Positions 6,092 through 14,060 of a DNA stretch of 53,112 bases are shown here, piece by piece; positions within the stretch are counted from its first letter, which is position 1; each line of letters begins with the position of its first letter. The notes below the pieces were generated by a model. That model was given only the letters and a program-made list of their open reading frames with translations, did no database searches and had not been told where the DNA came from. This DNA comes from a virus: the IMG/VR virus record IMGVR_UViG_3300025816_000016, positions 1 through 53,112 of that record, one strand, 5' to 3'. The translations under genes were made by a program, and so were the position numbers.

Positions 6092-6166
6092 TGAACTCAC
6101 CTAATAGCATAACTAAAAGTGAAAATAAAATGAAAATAGTATGCATAAAACTTGCGTGTTCTACAC

Positions 6167-6174
6167 TAAGTTTG
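6167..6174 (+). promoter_or_regulatory. Promoter core TAAGTTTG upstream of the DnaA-like gene
   Basis: TAAGTTTG matches TAnnTTTG and is followed, like the upstream core, by TACC. The ATG at 6203 lies 28 bases downstream through an A/T-rich leader. This would drive the recombination genes. Confidence 0.6.
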
Positions 6175-6202
6175 TACCTTGCATTACTTAAATTTAATAA
6201 AC

Positions 6203-6496
6203 ATGAAAAAAGAAATATTTAACAACTATGCTACGGCGGTAGCGAAAGAATTTAACATCAGCGTACCAGAGATGTTCGAGGGTTCGAGGGCGAGGGAGTG
6301 TGTAGACGCAAGGTTCCTGCTCTACTACCTATGTATGGAGAGACCTATCCGCACCTCATATATACAGAGGTATCTCAAAGAAAAGGGATTGGATATATGT
6401 CACTCTACTATCCTTCATGGATATAAAAAAGCTAAGGCTTTGGTAGAGTCTGATCCCGACTACAAAAATTTAGCTAAACAAATTTCTCGTGTATAG
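6203..6496 (+). CDS. 97-aa DnaA domain IV-like DNA-binding protein
   Basis: I use the ATG at 6203, since an upstream in-frame TTG at 6179 overlaps the promoter. Residues about 30-85 resemble the C-terminal DNA-binding domain of DnaA: an Arg-bearing helix (DARFLLYYLCMERPIR), then a helix-turn-helix with HSTILHGYKKA corresponding to the DnaA signature around DHTTVLHA. There is no AAA+ ATPase domain. It may recognise phage origin or operator repeats. A second protein with the same fold is at 13025. It heads the recombination operon. Confidence 0.65.
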   Translation: MKKEIFNNYATAVAKEFNISVPEMFEGSRARECVDARFLLYYLCMERPIRTSYIQRYLKEKGLDICHSTILHGYKKAKALVESDPDYKNLAKQISRV

Positions 6497-6893
6497 TTAC
6501 ACCGATCTTTATCATCAAGCTATAAGAGATAGAAGGTCGTGCTATAGGAGGGATAGCAACAAAGAGTCTATACTTTCTTACGGCATGATGCTACACAAGT
6601 ATAAAGACCTTATCACTATCCTCAACACTACGAAAGCTGGGGGCTACTATGCTGACGCTACGTCAGACGAGTTAGAATATCTCTTCACTCATGGGTGGCG
6701 CAAGGGTGTCCTTATGATAGCTATAGATAACTACACAAGGAAGTTAGATGTCATCGAGTTTAAGATACAGAACGAGATGAACACTCGCAAGAACGATAAG
6801 TTTATTCGGGGGTTAAAGAACTCACGAGATAAGCTACTACTAAAATATACTAAACGCAAATCAGAATTAAAATTAATTAAAAATGAAGAATAA
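6489..6893 (+). CDS. 134-aa basic hypothetical protein
   Basis: The frame opens with GTG at 6489, overlapping the previous gene by 8 bases; the first internal ATG is 33 codons in, so GTG is preferred. The protein is very basic and helical in its second half (RKLDVIEFKIQ ... KYTKRKSELKLIKNEE). A region with GGYYADATSDELEYLFTHGWRKG lies in the middle. No family was recognised. Position before the annealing protein suggests DNA metabolism. Confidence 0.65.
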   Translation: MYSYTDLYHQAIRDRRSCYRRDSNKESILSYGMMLHKYKDLITILNTTKAGGYYADATSDELEYLFTHGWRKGVLMIAIDNYTRKLDVIEFKIQNEMNTRKNDKFIRGLKNSRDKLLLKYTKRKSELKLIKNEE

Positions 6894-7482
6894 TATTTAC
6901 AAACAACTATCCTCTATCGATATCAAAGGAAAGGTAGAGAAGAAAGGTAAGCACGACTATATGTCTTGGGCTACCGCATGGCATCTAATCAAGAGTGAAT
7001 ACCCACAAGCACAACGTAAGGTATACGAGTGTGAAGAGACTGGGTTAAACTTCTTTACCGATGGAAGGACTGCTTATGTAAAGGTGGGAATAACTATCGA
7101 AGGCATAGAGCATGTAGACTACCTACCTGTTATGGACTTTAGAAACAAGTCTATCCTCTTGGATAAGGTTACCTCTATGGATATCAACACTACGATACAG
7201 AGGTCTACTGCTAAGGCTATAGCTATGCATGGATTAGGACTCAGTCTATGGATCGGTGAGGACTTAAACAAAGTTATCTCTGAGCCTACTCCTACCCCTA
7301 AGAAAGCCACCAAGAAAGAGGCTACCTCTTTAATTTTAGATATAGGTGATGAGAATTGGGCAAAAGTTCTTAAGTTTGTCGCCGCGAATAAAGAACTTGG
7401 GTTACCAAAAATCGTCAAGACTTTGGAGCAGAAGTATAGCATCAAGGCTATGGTAAAAAAGGAATTAAGTAAGCACGTATGA
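6883..7482 (+). CDS. Sak3/DUF1071-like single-strand annealing protein
   Basis: A 199-aa protein whose first 130 residues resemble the DUF1071 (Sak3-type) recombinase family: KHDYMSWATAWHLIK near the N-terminus and STAKAIAMHGLGLSLWIGED at about 105-125. These proteins coat ssDNA and anneal complementary strands in phage recombination. The C-terminal part is a Lys/Pro linker followed by a small helical domain. The adjacent downstream gene is a RecE-like exonuclease (4-base overlap), the standard partner in a two-component recombination system, and an SSB-like gene follows. Confidence 0.8.
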   Translation: MKNNIYKQLSSIDIKGKVEKKGKHDYMSWATAWHLIKSEYPQAQRKVYECEETGLNFFTDGRTAYVKVGITIEGIEHVDYLPVMDFRNKSILLDKVTSMDINTTIQRSTAKAIAMHGLGLSLWIGEDLNKVISEPTPTPKKATKKEATSLILDIGDENWAKVLKFVAANKELGLPKIVKTLEQKYSIKAMVKKELSKHV

Positions 7483-8219
7483 TGAAGGAGATCCTTGCAA
7501 AGCTACAGATAGATGAGCATTATTACGGAGAGTTCGGTCAGCAATGGCTATCCAACTCCAACATATATACTCTTCTCAACGAGCCACACCTCTTTGGTAA
7601 ATCTAAAGAGATGACTAAAGCTATGCTTATCGGGAGGTACTTCCATACCGCTATGCTTGAGCCTGAGAAGCTATCTTCTCCTGAGTTTAGTTCCATAGAC
7701 TCTGGCAGTCGCAACACTAAGATATATAAAGATGCTATCAACGAGCAAGGCGTAGCCTTACGTATGCTTACCAAAGAAAAGGAGGCTACGGACTGCGCTA
7801 TCTCTAAGATGAAAAGCAACTTAGATTTCTATGATGCCATCTACCAAGAGGAGAATACGTTTGAAGTTCCTGCGGTGACAGAGATTATGGGCTTGAAGTG
7901 GAAGGGTAAGGCAGATATAGTTACGCCTGATATCCTTATCGATCTCAAGACCACCTCCAATATCCGCGACTTCAAATACTCAGCGCGTAAATACAACTAC
8001 GATAGCCAAGCGTATATCTATCAGCAGTTGTTTGATAAACCTTTGGTGTTCTATGTGGTAGATAAACTCAGCCTTCAGTTAGGCGTCTTCTATCCTTCTG
8101 AGAACTTCCTTGCTAATGGTAGGGATAAGATTGAGAGGGCTATGGAGGTATACAACACCTACTTCGCTGAGGGTTCAACAATAAGTATCGATGATTACAT
8201 TCATAAAGAAACTCTTTAA
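7479..8219 (+). CDS. RecE/YqaJ-like PD-(D/E)XK exonuclease
   Basis: A 246-aa nuclease of the exodeoxyribonuclease VIII type (DUF3799-like). It has the helical IGRYFHTAMLEPEKL motif at about 51-65, then the catalytic GKADIVTPD (Asp146) and LIDLKTT (Asp155, Lys157), and a QAYIYQQL helix. All catalytic residues appear present. It would resect dsDNA ends to give ssDNA for the Sak3-like protein upstream. Start ATG overlaps the upstream stop by 4 bases. Confidence 0.85.
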   Translation: MMKEILAKLQIDEHYYGEFGQQWLSNSNIYTLLNEPHLFGKSKEMTKAMLIGRYFHTAMLEPEKLSSPEFSSIDSGSRNTKIYKDAINEQGVALRMLTKEKEATDCAISKMKSNLDFYDAIYQEENTFEVPAVTEIMGLKWKGKADIVTPDILIDLKTTSNIRDFKYSARKYNYDSQAYIYQQLFDKPLVFYVVDKLSLQLGVFYPSENFLANGRDKIERAMEVYNTYFAEGSTISIDDYIHKETL

Positions 8220-8343
8220 GAGTAAAAACAATAGTGTAGTGTGGTTGAAAGTTCCAACCAACCTTACTACACAAGCCGAAAGAGATCGACTCATGGAGGC
8301 TACAACAGATAAGTTGGAGCAAATAATTTATAAATCATTTTAA
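8191..8343 (+). CDS. 50-aa hypothetical protein overlapping the exonuclease end
   Basis: ATG at 8191 lies inside the last 29 bases of the exonuclease gene in another frame; TAA ends at 8343, two bases before the SSB-like gene. The product has a basic start (MITFIKKLFKSKNN) and an amphipathic C-terminal helix. No family was recognised. It fills an otherwise empty 127-base gap, which supports it. Confidence 0.55.
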   Translation: MITFIKKLFKSKNNSVVWLKVPTNLTTQAERDRLMEATTDKLEQIIYKSF

Positions 8344-8345
8344 TT

Positions 8346-8618
8346 ATGGCAGACGAAAAAATTTATGTCGGCAATGGTATCTCTAAGTTTGATGGAGACC
8401 AGGTAGAGTTCAGCTTAGATCTAAGCAACCCAGCAATCAAAGAACACATGTTCGAGTTTAATGGGAAGAACTATTTAAAGTTAATTGTGGGGGCTAAGAA
8501 GGATGGTGCTGATGAGTATGGAAAGACTCATTGGGTACGCATCAACACTTGGAAGCCTGACGAGAAGAAGGCTGCTCCTTCCAAAGCTAAAGCTGAGGAG
8601 GAGGAGATGCCATTCTAA
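8346..8618 (+). CDS. Small SSB-like protein with acidic tail
   Basis: A 90-aa protein with a beta-rich body (EFSLDLSNPAIKEHMFEFNGKNYLKLIVGAKK ... HWVRINTW) consistent with a short OB fold, and a C-terminal tail EEEEMPF like the acidic DDDIPF tip that SSB proteins use to recruit partners. Role: ssDNA protection during recombination and replication. It follows the recombinase and exonuclease and is followed by a strong terminator. It is half the usual SSB length (about 170). Confidence 0.75.
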   Translation: MADEKIYVGNGISKFDGDQVEFSLDLSNPAIKEHMFEFNGKNYLKLIVGAKKDGADEYGKTHWVRINTWKPDEKKAAPSKAKAEEEEMPF

Positions 8619-8639
8619 ACCACAGGTTGAGGAATAAGG

Positions 8640-8669
8640 AAGGGGACTTCGCGTCCCCTTTTCTTTCTC
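8640..8669 (+). terminator. Intrinsic terminator after the SSB-like gene
   Basis: Stem AAGGGGAC/GTCCCCTT (8640-8647 with 8653-8660), loop TTCGC, then a U-rich tract. It lies 21 bases after the stop and ends the recombination transcript. Confidence 0.9.
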
Positions 8670-8675
8670 CTTTCC

Positions 8676-8850
8676 AATGTTAAAATGGTAAACTACTACC
8701 CCTCTTCTACTTCTTATATAAAAAAATCAAATCCCTCTCTTCTCTTTTCTCTTTACCCTTACTTTTATATTAACATTTTAACATTAAAAGAAGATAAAGA
8801 ACTAATAGTAAGAGAGTTAAGTAAAATTAAATTAACATTAAATCAACATA
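8676..8850. repeat. TAACATT repeat cluster (copy 2) upstream of the primase-helicase
   Basis: TAACATT occurs at 8771, 8779 and 8833, AACAT at 8845, and inverted AATGTTA at 8676. The block 8770-8793 is identical to 1262-1285. A pyrimidine-rich run precedes it, as in copy 1. I see no TAnnTTTG promoter here, so expression of the downstream gene may use another promoter or a regulator binding these sites. I see no gene between 8619 and 8854. Confidence 0.55.
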
Positions 8851-8854
8851 GAGT

Positions 8855-11269
8855 ATGTCAAAAGTTACCATATTCAAAGACATTAAGGATACCGAGCAGC
8901 CTTTCTACCGGGAGGCGGTAGTTATCCTAAGCAGAATTAAAGAAGGATCAAGTAAGGACTTGGTTAAAAAGATCCGACAAGAGAAAGATAAGTCGGCAAG
9001 GAATTTATTAAAGCAGTCTCTTCCCGCTATATGTTTCAGTGGGATGTTCACCAAGAGAACGGACTCTGCTATATCAGAACATAGTGGTTTAATATGTCTT
9101 GACTTTGATGGGTACAAGACTAATAAAGATATGCTTCAAGAGAAGGAGAGGCTGTCTAAGGACAAGCACGTATACTCTGTGTTTATTTCTCCAAGCGGCA
9201 ATGGGTTAAAGGCGGTGGTAAAGATTCCAACAGAGGTTGATGACCATAAAAAATACTTTAACTCTTTAGAGGTTCATTTCAACAGCCCAAACTTTGATAA
9301 GACTTCAAAGAATATATCGAGGGTGTGTTATGAATCTTACGACCCACTTATTTATATCAACGAGCTATCCAGTGTATGGGAAAAGATTGAGGACGTTGAA
9401 TACCAGGAGGTAGTGAAGTATAAAGATCGCCCTACTATACCTATCACTAACGAGAATAAAATTGTAGAGATCCTTCTCAAGTGGTGGGATAAGAAGTATG
9501 GTATGACAGATGGAGAACGTAACAACAACGTATACGTATTGGCTTCGGCATTCAATGACTTCGGGGTGAATCAAAACTTAGCCGAGTATGTCATGGGTAA
9601 CTACGCTACTGAAGATTTCCCTTTGGATGAGATCCTTAGAACCATCTCCTCTGCCTACTCACATAAACAAAACTTCGGCACTAAGTATTACGAGGATGAG
9701 GATAAGGTCAACCATATAAAACAAAAGTTCCGTCAAGGTGTCAGCAAGAAAGAATTGAAGGAGCAGTTGGAGAAGGAAGATATATTGGTTGATGATCTCG
9801 AGGGCGTTCTTCTTAGGATAGAGGACGAGAACGCTAAGCAAAAGTTCTGGACCAAGTCAGAGAAGGGTGCTATAAAAATTATACATATAGATTTTAAAAA
9901 ATTCTTAGAGGAGAATGGGTTCTATAAATTCAACCCGGAGGGTAGTAAGAACTATGTCTTTGTAAAGGTTACCAACAACCTTATCGACCACACTTCAGAG
10001 AAAGAGATAAAAGATTTTATCCTCAGCTATCTCTTGGAAGAGGATGATACCAGTATATACAACCACTTCGCTGACCAGACCCGATACTTCCGAGAGGAGT
10101 TTCTCACACTGCTATCTTCTATAGACGTCTTCTTTATTGAGGACACCCTCGATGCTTCTTATCTTTACTACAGAAATTGCGCTGTTAAAATTACTAAAGA
10201 CGAGGTCACCCCTATAGACTATATAGATTTAGGGGGGTACGTATGGAAGGATCATGTCATAGACAGGAACTTTACCATATGCGATGTGATTGCTTGTGAT
10301 TTTCAAACCTTTGTGAGCAACGTCTCGGGAGGTGATGATAAGAGGACTCGTTCTTTTTTCTCTACCATAGGGTACTTGCTTCATGGATACAAGAATCTCT
10401 CCTACTGTCCAGCCGTTATACTAAACGATGAGGTTATCTCGGAGAACGGAGACCCAGAGGGGGGGACAGGTAAGGGATTGTTAATGAAGGGCATCTCGGA
10501 GATGAAGAAGCTGGTGGTGATAGATGGAAAGTCTTTTGATTTCTCTAAGTCTTTTGCCTACCAGTTGGTTTCTGCTGACACTCAGATACTGTGCTTCGAT
10601 GACGTCAAAAAGTTCTTTGATTTCGAGAGGTTGTTCAGTGTGGTTACAGAGGGTTTAACTTTAGAAAAGAAGAACAAGGACGCTATCAAGATTCCTTTCA
10701 GTAAATCCCCGAAGGTAGCTATCACTACCAACTATATAATTAAAGGCAGTGGAAACTCTTTTCAGCGCAGGAAGTGGGAGTTAGAACTCTCGCAGCACTA
10801 CACTAAAGAGTTCACCCCTTTGGTTGAGTTTGGGAAACATTTCTTTGGAGAGTGGGATGATAACGAGTGGTGCCAGTTCGATAACTTTATGATCAGCTGC
10901 CTTCAGTTATACTTAGAGAAAGGTTTACTAAGGAGTGAGTTTAAAAACAAGGATTATAAAACATTCTTGCATGCTACTTCAACTGATTTTGTAGAGTGGT
11001 GTGATATTAAAGACGACTCTAATAGTTTTCTTGTTGAGAATGAAATCGTTCACGTTAACACGTTATACTACAACTTCATAGAGGAGTACCCCGACTACGG
11101 TCCTCGATCCAAGATGGCTATCTCACGCCAGCATTTCTTCAAAAACTTAGTGGCTTACAATGTATATAAGTACAAGTGTAAACCCTTTAGCCCTGTTAGA
11201 GATTCAATAGGTAAAAGGATACAGTTTGTAAACGCAAGTTTCTATCTTGAACAAGGGAAACTACTATGA
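8855..11269 (+). CDS. VirE-N/BT4734-type primase-helicase
   Basis: An 804-aa replication protein. Residues about 1-175 resemble the VirE-N/BT4734-like domain of Bacteroidetes elements (SGLICLDFDGYKT, FISPSGNGLKAVVKIP), an archaeo-eukaryotic-type primase module. A helical PriCT-like middle follows. The C-terminal half is an SF3-like helicase with Walker A GDPEGGTGKG at 532-541 (Lys540), LCFDDV as Walker B about 45 residues later, and a KVAITTNY sensor segment near 620. It would unwind and prime phage DNA. Start ATG at 8855; its stop overlaps the SF2 helicase start by 4 bases. Confidence 0.85.
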   Translation: MSKVTIFKDIKDTEQPFYREAVVILSRIKEGSSKDLVKKIRQEKDKSARNLLKQSLPAICFSGMFTKRTDSAISEHSGLICLDFDGYKTNKDMLQEKERLSKDKHVYSVFISPSGNGLKAVVKIPTEVDDHKKYFNSLEVHFNSPNFDKTSKNISRVCYESYDPLIYINELSSVWEKIEDVEYQEVVKYKDRPTIPITNENKIVEILLKWWDKKYGMTDGERNNNVYVLASAFNDFGVNQNLAEYVMGNYATEDFPLDEILRTISSAYSHKQNFGTKYYEDEDKVNHIKQKFRQGVSKKELKEQLEKEDILVDDLEGVLLRIEDENAKQKFWTKSEKGAIKIIHIDFKKFLEENGFYKFNPEGSKNYVFVKVTNNLIDHTSEKEIKDFILSYLLEEDDTSIYNHFADQTRYFREEFLTLLSSIDVFFIEDTLDASYLYYRNCAVKITKDEVTPIDYIDLGGYVWKDHVIDRNFTICDVIACDFQTFVSNVSGGDDKRTRSFFSTIGYLLHGYKNLSYCPAVILNDEVISENGDPEGGTGKGLLMKGISEMKKLVVIDGKSFDFSKSFAYQLVSADTQILCFDDVKKFFDFERLFSVVTEGLTLEKKNKDAIKIPFSKSPKVAITTNYIIKGSGNSFQRRKWELELSQHYTKEFTPLVEFGKHFFGEWDDNEWCQFDNFMISCLQLYLEKGLLRSEFKNKDYKTFLHATSTDFVEWCDIKDDSNSFLVENEIVHVNTLYYNFIEEYPDYGPRSKMAISRQHFFKNLVAYNVYKYKCKPFSPVRDSIGKRIQFVNASFYLEQGKLL

Positions 11270-12498
11270 TAAAATTTAGAGACTATCAAACAGATATCAT
11301 AGAGAAAGCCTCTAAGATTATCTCACGCCATCGCTTTGTATACTTAGCTATGGAGGTGCGTACAGGTAAGACGCTTACGAGTTTAGGTATAGCTGAGAGG
11401 ATAGGCATGACTAAGGTTTTGTTTATCACAAAGAAGAAAGCTATCTCCAGTATCGAACATGACTATGAGCTATTAAACCCAGGCTTTCGGCTCACCGTAA
11501 TCAACTACGAGTCTTTACATAAACTTCCTACCAGGGGGTGGGATCTTATTGTTGCTGATGAGGCTCATGGCATGGGTGCTTTCCCTAAACCAAGTGGTAG
11601 AGCTAAGAGGTTTAAGGAGTTTATCTTTCACTCCAATCCTTATGTCATCTTACTGAGCGGGACACCCACTCCGGAGGCATACTCGCAGATGTACCACCAG
11701 GTATACTCTATCCCGAACAACCCCTTCCGTAGGCACAAAAGTTTCTATAAGTTTGCTCATGAGTATATCCATGTAACGAAGCTTAAGGTTGGCGGCATGT
11801 TTGTTAACGACTACTCTCGCGGATCGGAAAAGATTATCGAAGAGATGAAGCCATATACCATACGCTTCACTCAGAAGGATGCGGGGTTCGTGGTTGATAC
11901 CAAAGAACACATCCTTGAGGTTGATATGTCTGACACTATTAAGGGCGTTATAAAGACTCTTAAAAAAGATTTGGTAGTGCAGGGTAAGGATGAGGTTATC
12001 TTGGCTGATACAGCCGTTAAACTTATGACTAAGGTACATCAGCTATGCAGTGGCACTGTAAAGTTTGAGAGTGGAAACTCTAAAGTATTAGATCTTACCA
12101 AGGCTAAGTTTATAAAGAAGCATTTCAAGGGCAAGAAGATAGGGGTGTTCTATAAATTCAAGGAAGAGCTGAACGCTTTGAAGGAGGTCTTTGGTGATGA
12201 CCTATGCACAGAGCTGCCTGACTTTACGGACTCGGACAAACACATAGCCCTTCAGATTGTAAGTGGGCGCGAGGGTATCTCATTGCGTCAGGCTGATGCT
12301 TTGGTATACTATAACATAGACTTCTCAGCGACAAGCTATTGGCAGTCAAGAGATCGTATGACTACCAAGGATAGATTAAAGAATGATGTGTACTGGATCT
12401 TCAGTAAAACCGGTATAGAGCACGAGATCTATAAGGCTGTCATAAAGAAAAAGGACTACACTCTCAACCATTTCAAGAGAGATCTATTAACTTTGTAA
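11266..12498 (+). CDS. SF2 DEAH-box helicase
   Basis: A 410-aa SNF2/phage-type helicase. Motif I EVRTGKT is at 30-36, motif II DEAH at 98-101, motif III LLSGTPTPE near 127, and motif VI-like sequence (YWQSRDRM) near 365. The lengths of both RecA lobes are typical. It would remodel or unwind DNA in replication or recombination. It is translationally coupled to the primase-helicase and followed after two bases by a VRR-NUC nuclease, a partnership common in phages. Confidence 0.88.
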   Translation: MIKFRDYQTDIIEKASKIISRHRFVYLAMEVRTGKTLTSLGIAERIGMTKVLFITKKKAISSIEHDYELLNPGFRLTVINYESLHKLPTRGWDLIVADEAHGMGAFPKPSGRAKRFKEFIFHSNPYVILLSGTPTPEAYSQMYHQVYSIPNNPFRRHKSFYKFAHEYIHVTKLKVGGMFVNDYSRGSEKIIEEMKPYTIRFTQKDAGFVVDTKEHILEVDMSDTIKGVIKTLKKDLVVQGKDEVILADTAVKLMTKVHQLCSGTVKFESGNSKVLDLTKAKFIKKHFKGKKIGVFYKFKEELNALKEVFGDDLCTELPDFTDSDKHIALQIVSGREGISLRQADALVYYNIDFSATSYWQSRDRMTTKDRLKNDVYWIFSKTGIEHEIYKAVIKKKDYTLNHFKRDLLTL

Positions 12499-12500
12499 CA

Positions 12501-12740
12501 ATGACAGAGCAACAAATTCAATCTAAACGTATCAAGCAATTAGAATCTGAAGGGTACTACGTAATTAAATTAATTAAAACAAATAAGAATGGGATACCAG
12601 ATTTGATAGCCATCCCTCCCGACTGCGGAGTAATTTTCTCTGAGGTAAAAACATCTAAGGGAAAGCTGTCGAAGCTACAGGAATATAGACTACAAGAATT
12701 AGAAGCACATGGAGTTACCACAGAAGTATATAGAGGTTAA
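12501..12740 (+). CDS. VRR-NUC domain nuclease
   Basis: A 79-aa stand-alone VRR-NUC protein: an N-terminal helix, then GIPDLIAIPPD with the catalytic Asp, and FSEVKTSKGKLSKLQ with the E-x-K core of the PD-(D/E)XK fold, ending in a helix. Such phage proteins cleave branched DNA such as Holliday junctions as homodimers. Its start is two bases after the SF2 helicase stop. The next gene overlaps it by 32 bases. Confidence 0.87.
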   Translation: MTEQQIQSKRIKQLESEGYYVIKLIKTNKNGIPDLIAIPPDCGVIFSEVKTSKGKLSKLQEYRLQELEAHGVTTEVYRG

Positions 12741-13080
12741 AGAGTTCGATGTATCAGATGCTTTCTTTGATAAGCTTCAGGAGATCGGACTGGAAACGGC
12801 GGTAGCTATTTCTAAATCTATATCTCACAGTCAGATAGAACTCCCTGATGATGACCGCATCTCCCACACTATAGGGGGTGTTGCTTCTACTGATCATGAA
12901 GACGTTCCTTTCTCTATAAAATTTATTAAAATAGAATCCGAGGTTGTATTGCTTACCGATATAAATCTAATCAGTATGGATGAATACTTAGACCTCATTA
13001 ACTTAAATTTATATATCAAAAATTATGATGAACACACAACGAGTGGCGCTCCTGAAGGAGATAGTGAACCAAGCCTTTGA
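12709..13080 (+). CDS. 123-aa hypothetical protein
   Basis: Start ATG at 12709, inside the VRR-NUC gene; no later Met lies near the front, so the 32-base overlap is accepted. An N-terminal amphipathic segment (EFDVSDAFFDKLQEIGLETAVAISKS) is followed by beta strands and an acidic tail. No family was recognised. It overlaps the next gene by 56 bases, which is long, so the 3' end or the next start could be misassigned. Confidence 0.6.
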   Translation: MELPQKYIEVKEFDVSDAFFDKLQEIGLETAVAISKSISHSQIELPDDDRISHTIGGVASTDHEDVPFSIKFIKIESEVVLLTDINLISMDEYLDLINLNLYIKNYDEHTTSGAPEGDSEPSL

Positions 13081-13546
13081 ACTGAACGTAGACCACAGGT
13101 CACGCAAATCAGAATATATCATGGCTCGCGCTATCTGTTACAAGATCTTGAAAGAAGAGTGTCAGATGACTTCTGCCTTTATAGGTAGACAGTTTAATAA
13201 AAACCACGCAACGATCTTACACAGTATAGAAGAGTTCCCATGGATGCTTAAGGCTGATAAGGAAATGGAAAGAACCTACCGTAAAGTATTAGATAGATGG
13301 CTGAGTAAGTCTGCGGATCTGCCTGATGTTAACCCTGTTATGTTGAAAAAAGATTTACGAAAGTTGGAGGAGAGAAATAATCTGCTTAATTTAGCGTTGC
13401 TTGAGGTTAAAGAACAGGTAGATAAGTTAAGTAAAGACAACAAAAGATACTTTACTTTAGTTAAGAAGCTTGAGAAAAGTGTACCTGAAGATAGATTAAA
13501 AAGAATCGAGAAGAAAATATACGACATCATCAATGGTTTTATCTGA
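13025..13546 (+). CDS. DnaA domain IV-like protein with C-terminal coiled coil
   Basis: 173 aa. Residues about 22-65 (SEYIMARAICYKILKEE ... FIGRQFNKNHATILHSIEEF) match the DnaA domain IV layout: an Arg-bearing helix then the helix-turn-helix with an HATILHS signature. Residues 100-173 form a charged coiled coil, likely for dimerisation. There is no ATPase domain. It may bind origin or regulatory repeats. A shorter relative lies at 6203. ATG ATG at the start leaves a one-codon uncertainty. Confidence 0.68.
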   Translation: MMNTQRVALLKEIVNQAFELNVDHRSRKSEYIMARAICYKILKEECQMTSAFIGRQFNKNHATILHSIEEFPWMLKADKEMERTYRKVLDRWLSKSADLPDVNPVMLKKDLRKLEERNNLLNLALLEVKEQVDKLSKDNKRYFTLVKKLEKSVPEDRLKRIEKKIYDIINGFI

Positions 13547-13784
13547 TTGCAAATACACTATAGAAGATATAGATAAGGTAGTAGAGTTCTCCACTTGGAG
13601 TCTTAAGAAAAAGATAGACACCCTACTTCGTATTGACTGTATTATGTATACCAACTTAGGTATAGACTCTACTAAAAGCGAAAGGTTAGAGACTAAACGT
13701 CGCTCTCGATCTATATATAAAGCCATTAAAAAGTTAGACGAGGTGACAGGTCGAGCGCTTTTAATTTCTGAAGACAAACCCTAA
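13533..13784 (+). CDS. 83-aa basic helical protein
   Basis: Starts with ATG at 13533, overlapping the previous gene by 14 bases; the stop overlaps the next ATG by one base. It contains a polybasic region (KSERLETKRRSRSIYKAIKKLDE). No family was recognised. Coupled position in the replication operon is the only context. Confidence 0.6.
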   Translation: MVLSDCKYTIEDIDKVVEFSTWSLKKKIDTLLRIDCIMYTNLGIDSTKSERLETKRRSRSIYKAIKKLDEVTGRALLISEDKP

Positions 13785-13972
13785 TGCCTGTACACCCCGA
13801 CAATAAGGTTACTATACAGCATATAAACTATGTGTCCAATCTCATCCACGACTATGCCGACACCCTGTACGAGGGGTTGATGGACAGGGAGTATGATGAG
13901 GTGAAAGAAGAGGCACAAGAACTTATCAAGTTGTTAGCCGACCTTCTCGCATCCTTAGCTGAAGAAACCTAA
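13784..13972 (+). CDS. 62-aa acidic helical protein
   Basis: ATG at 13784. The protein is helical and acidic (DREYDEVKEEAQELIKLLADLLASLAEE). No family was recognised. A tRNA begins two bases after its stop codon, so the mRNA must be cut at the tRNA 5' end. Confidence 0.6.
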   Translation: MPVHPDNKVTIQHINYVSNLIHDYADTLYEGLMDREYDEVKEEAQELIKLLADLLASLAEET

Positions 13973-13973
13973 T

Positions 13974-14047
13974 GGTCTCGTAGCTCAACTGGATAGAGCA
14001 CCTCCCTTCTAAGGAGGCGGTTTGGGGTTCGAATCCCTGCGGGATCA
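13974..14047 (+). tRNA. tRNA-Arg (anticodon TCT)
   Basis: Acceptor stem GGTCTCG/CGGGATC (with G-U pairs), D-arm GCTC...GAGC, anticodon stem CCTCC/GGAGG with loop CTTCTAA, giving anticodon TCT at 14008-14010, and T-arm with TTCGAAT. The discriminator is A14047 and CCA is not encoded. It reads AGA/AGG, codons that are frequent in this phage's genes. Confidence 0.93.
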
Positions 14048-14060
14048 CAACTAATCACCC

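Noticed and set aside
5847-6146. 99-aa minus-strand frame across the operator region
   Set aside because: It crosses two plus-strand promoters and lies antisense to a coupled gene; hydrophobic but unsupported.
8685-8921. 78-aa plus-strand frame between the SSB-like and primase genes
   Set aside because: Its sequence is a translation of A/T-rich regulatory DNA and it overlaps the primase start; no motif.
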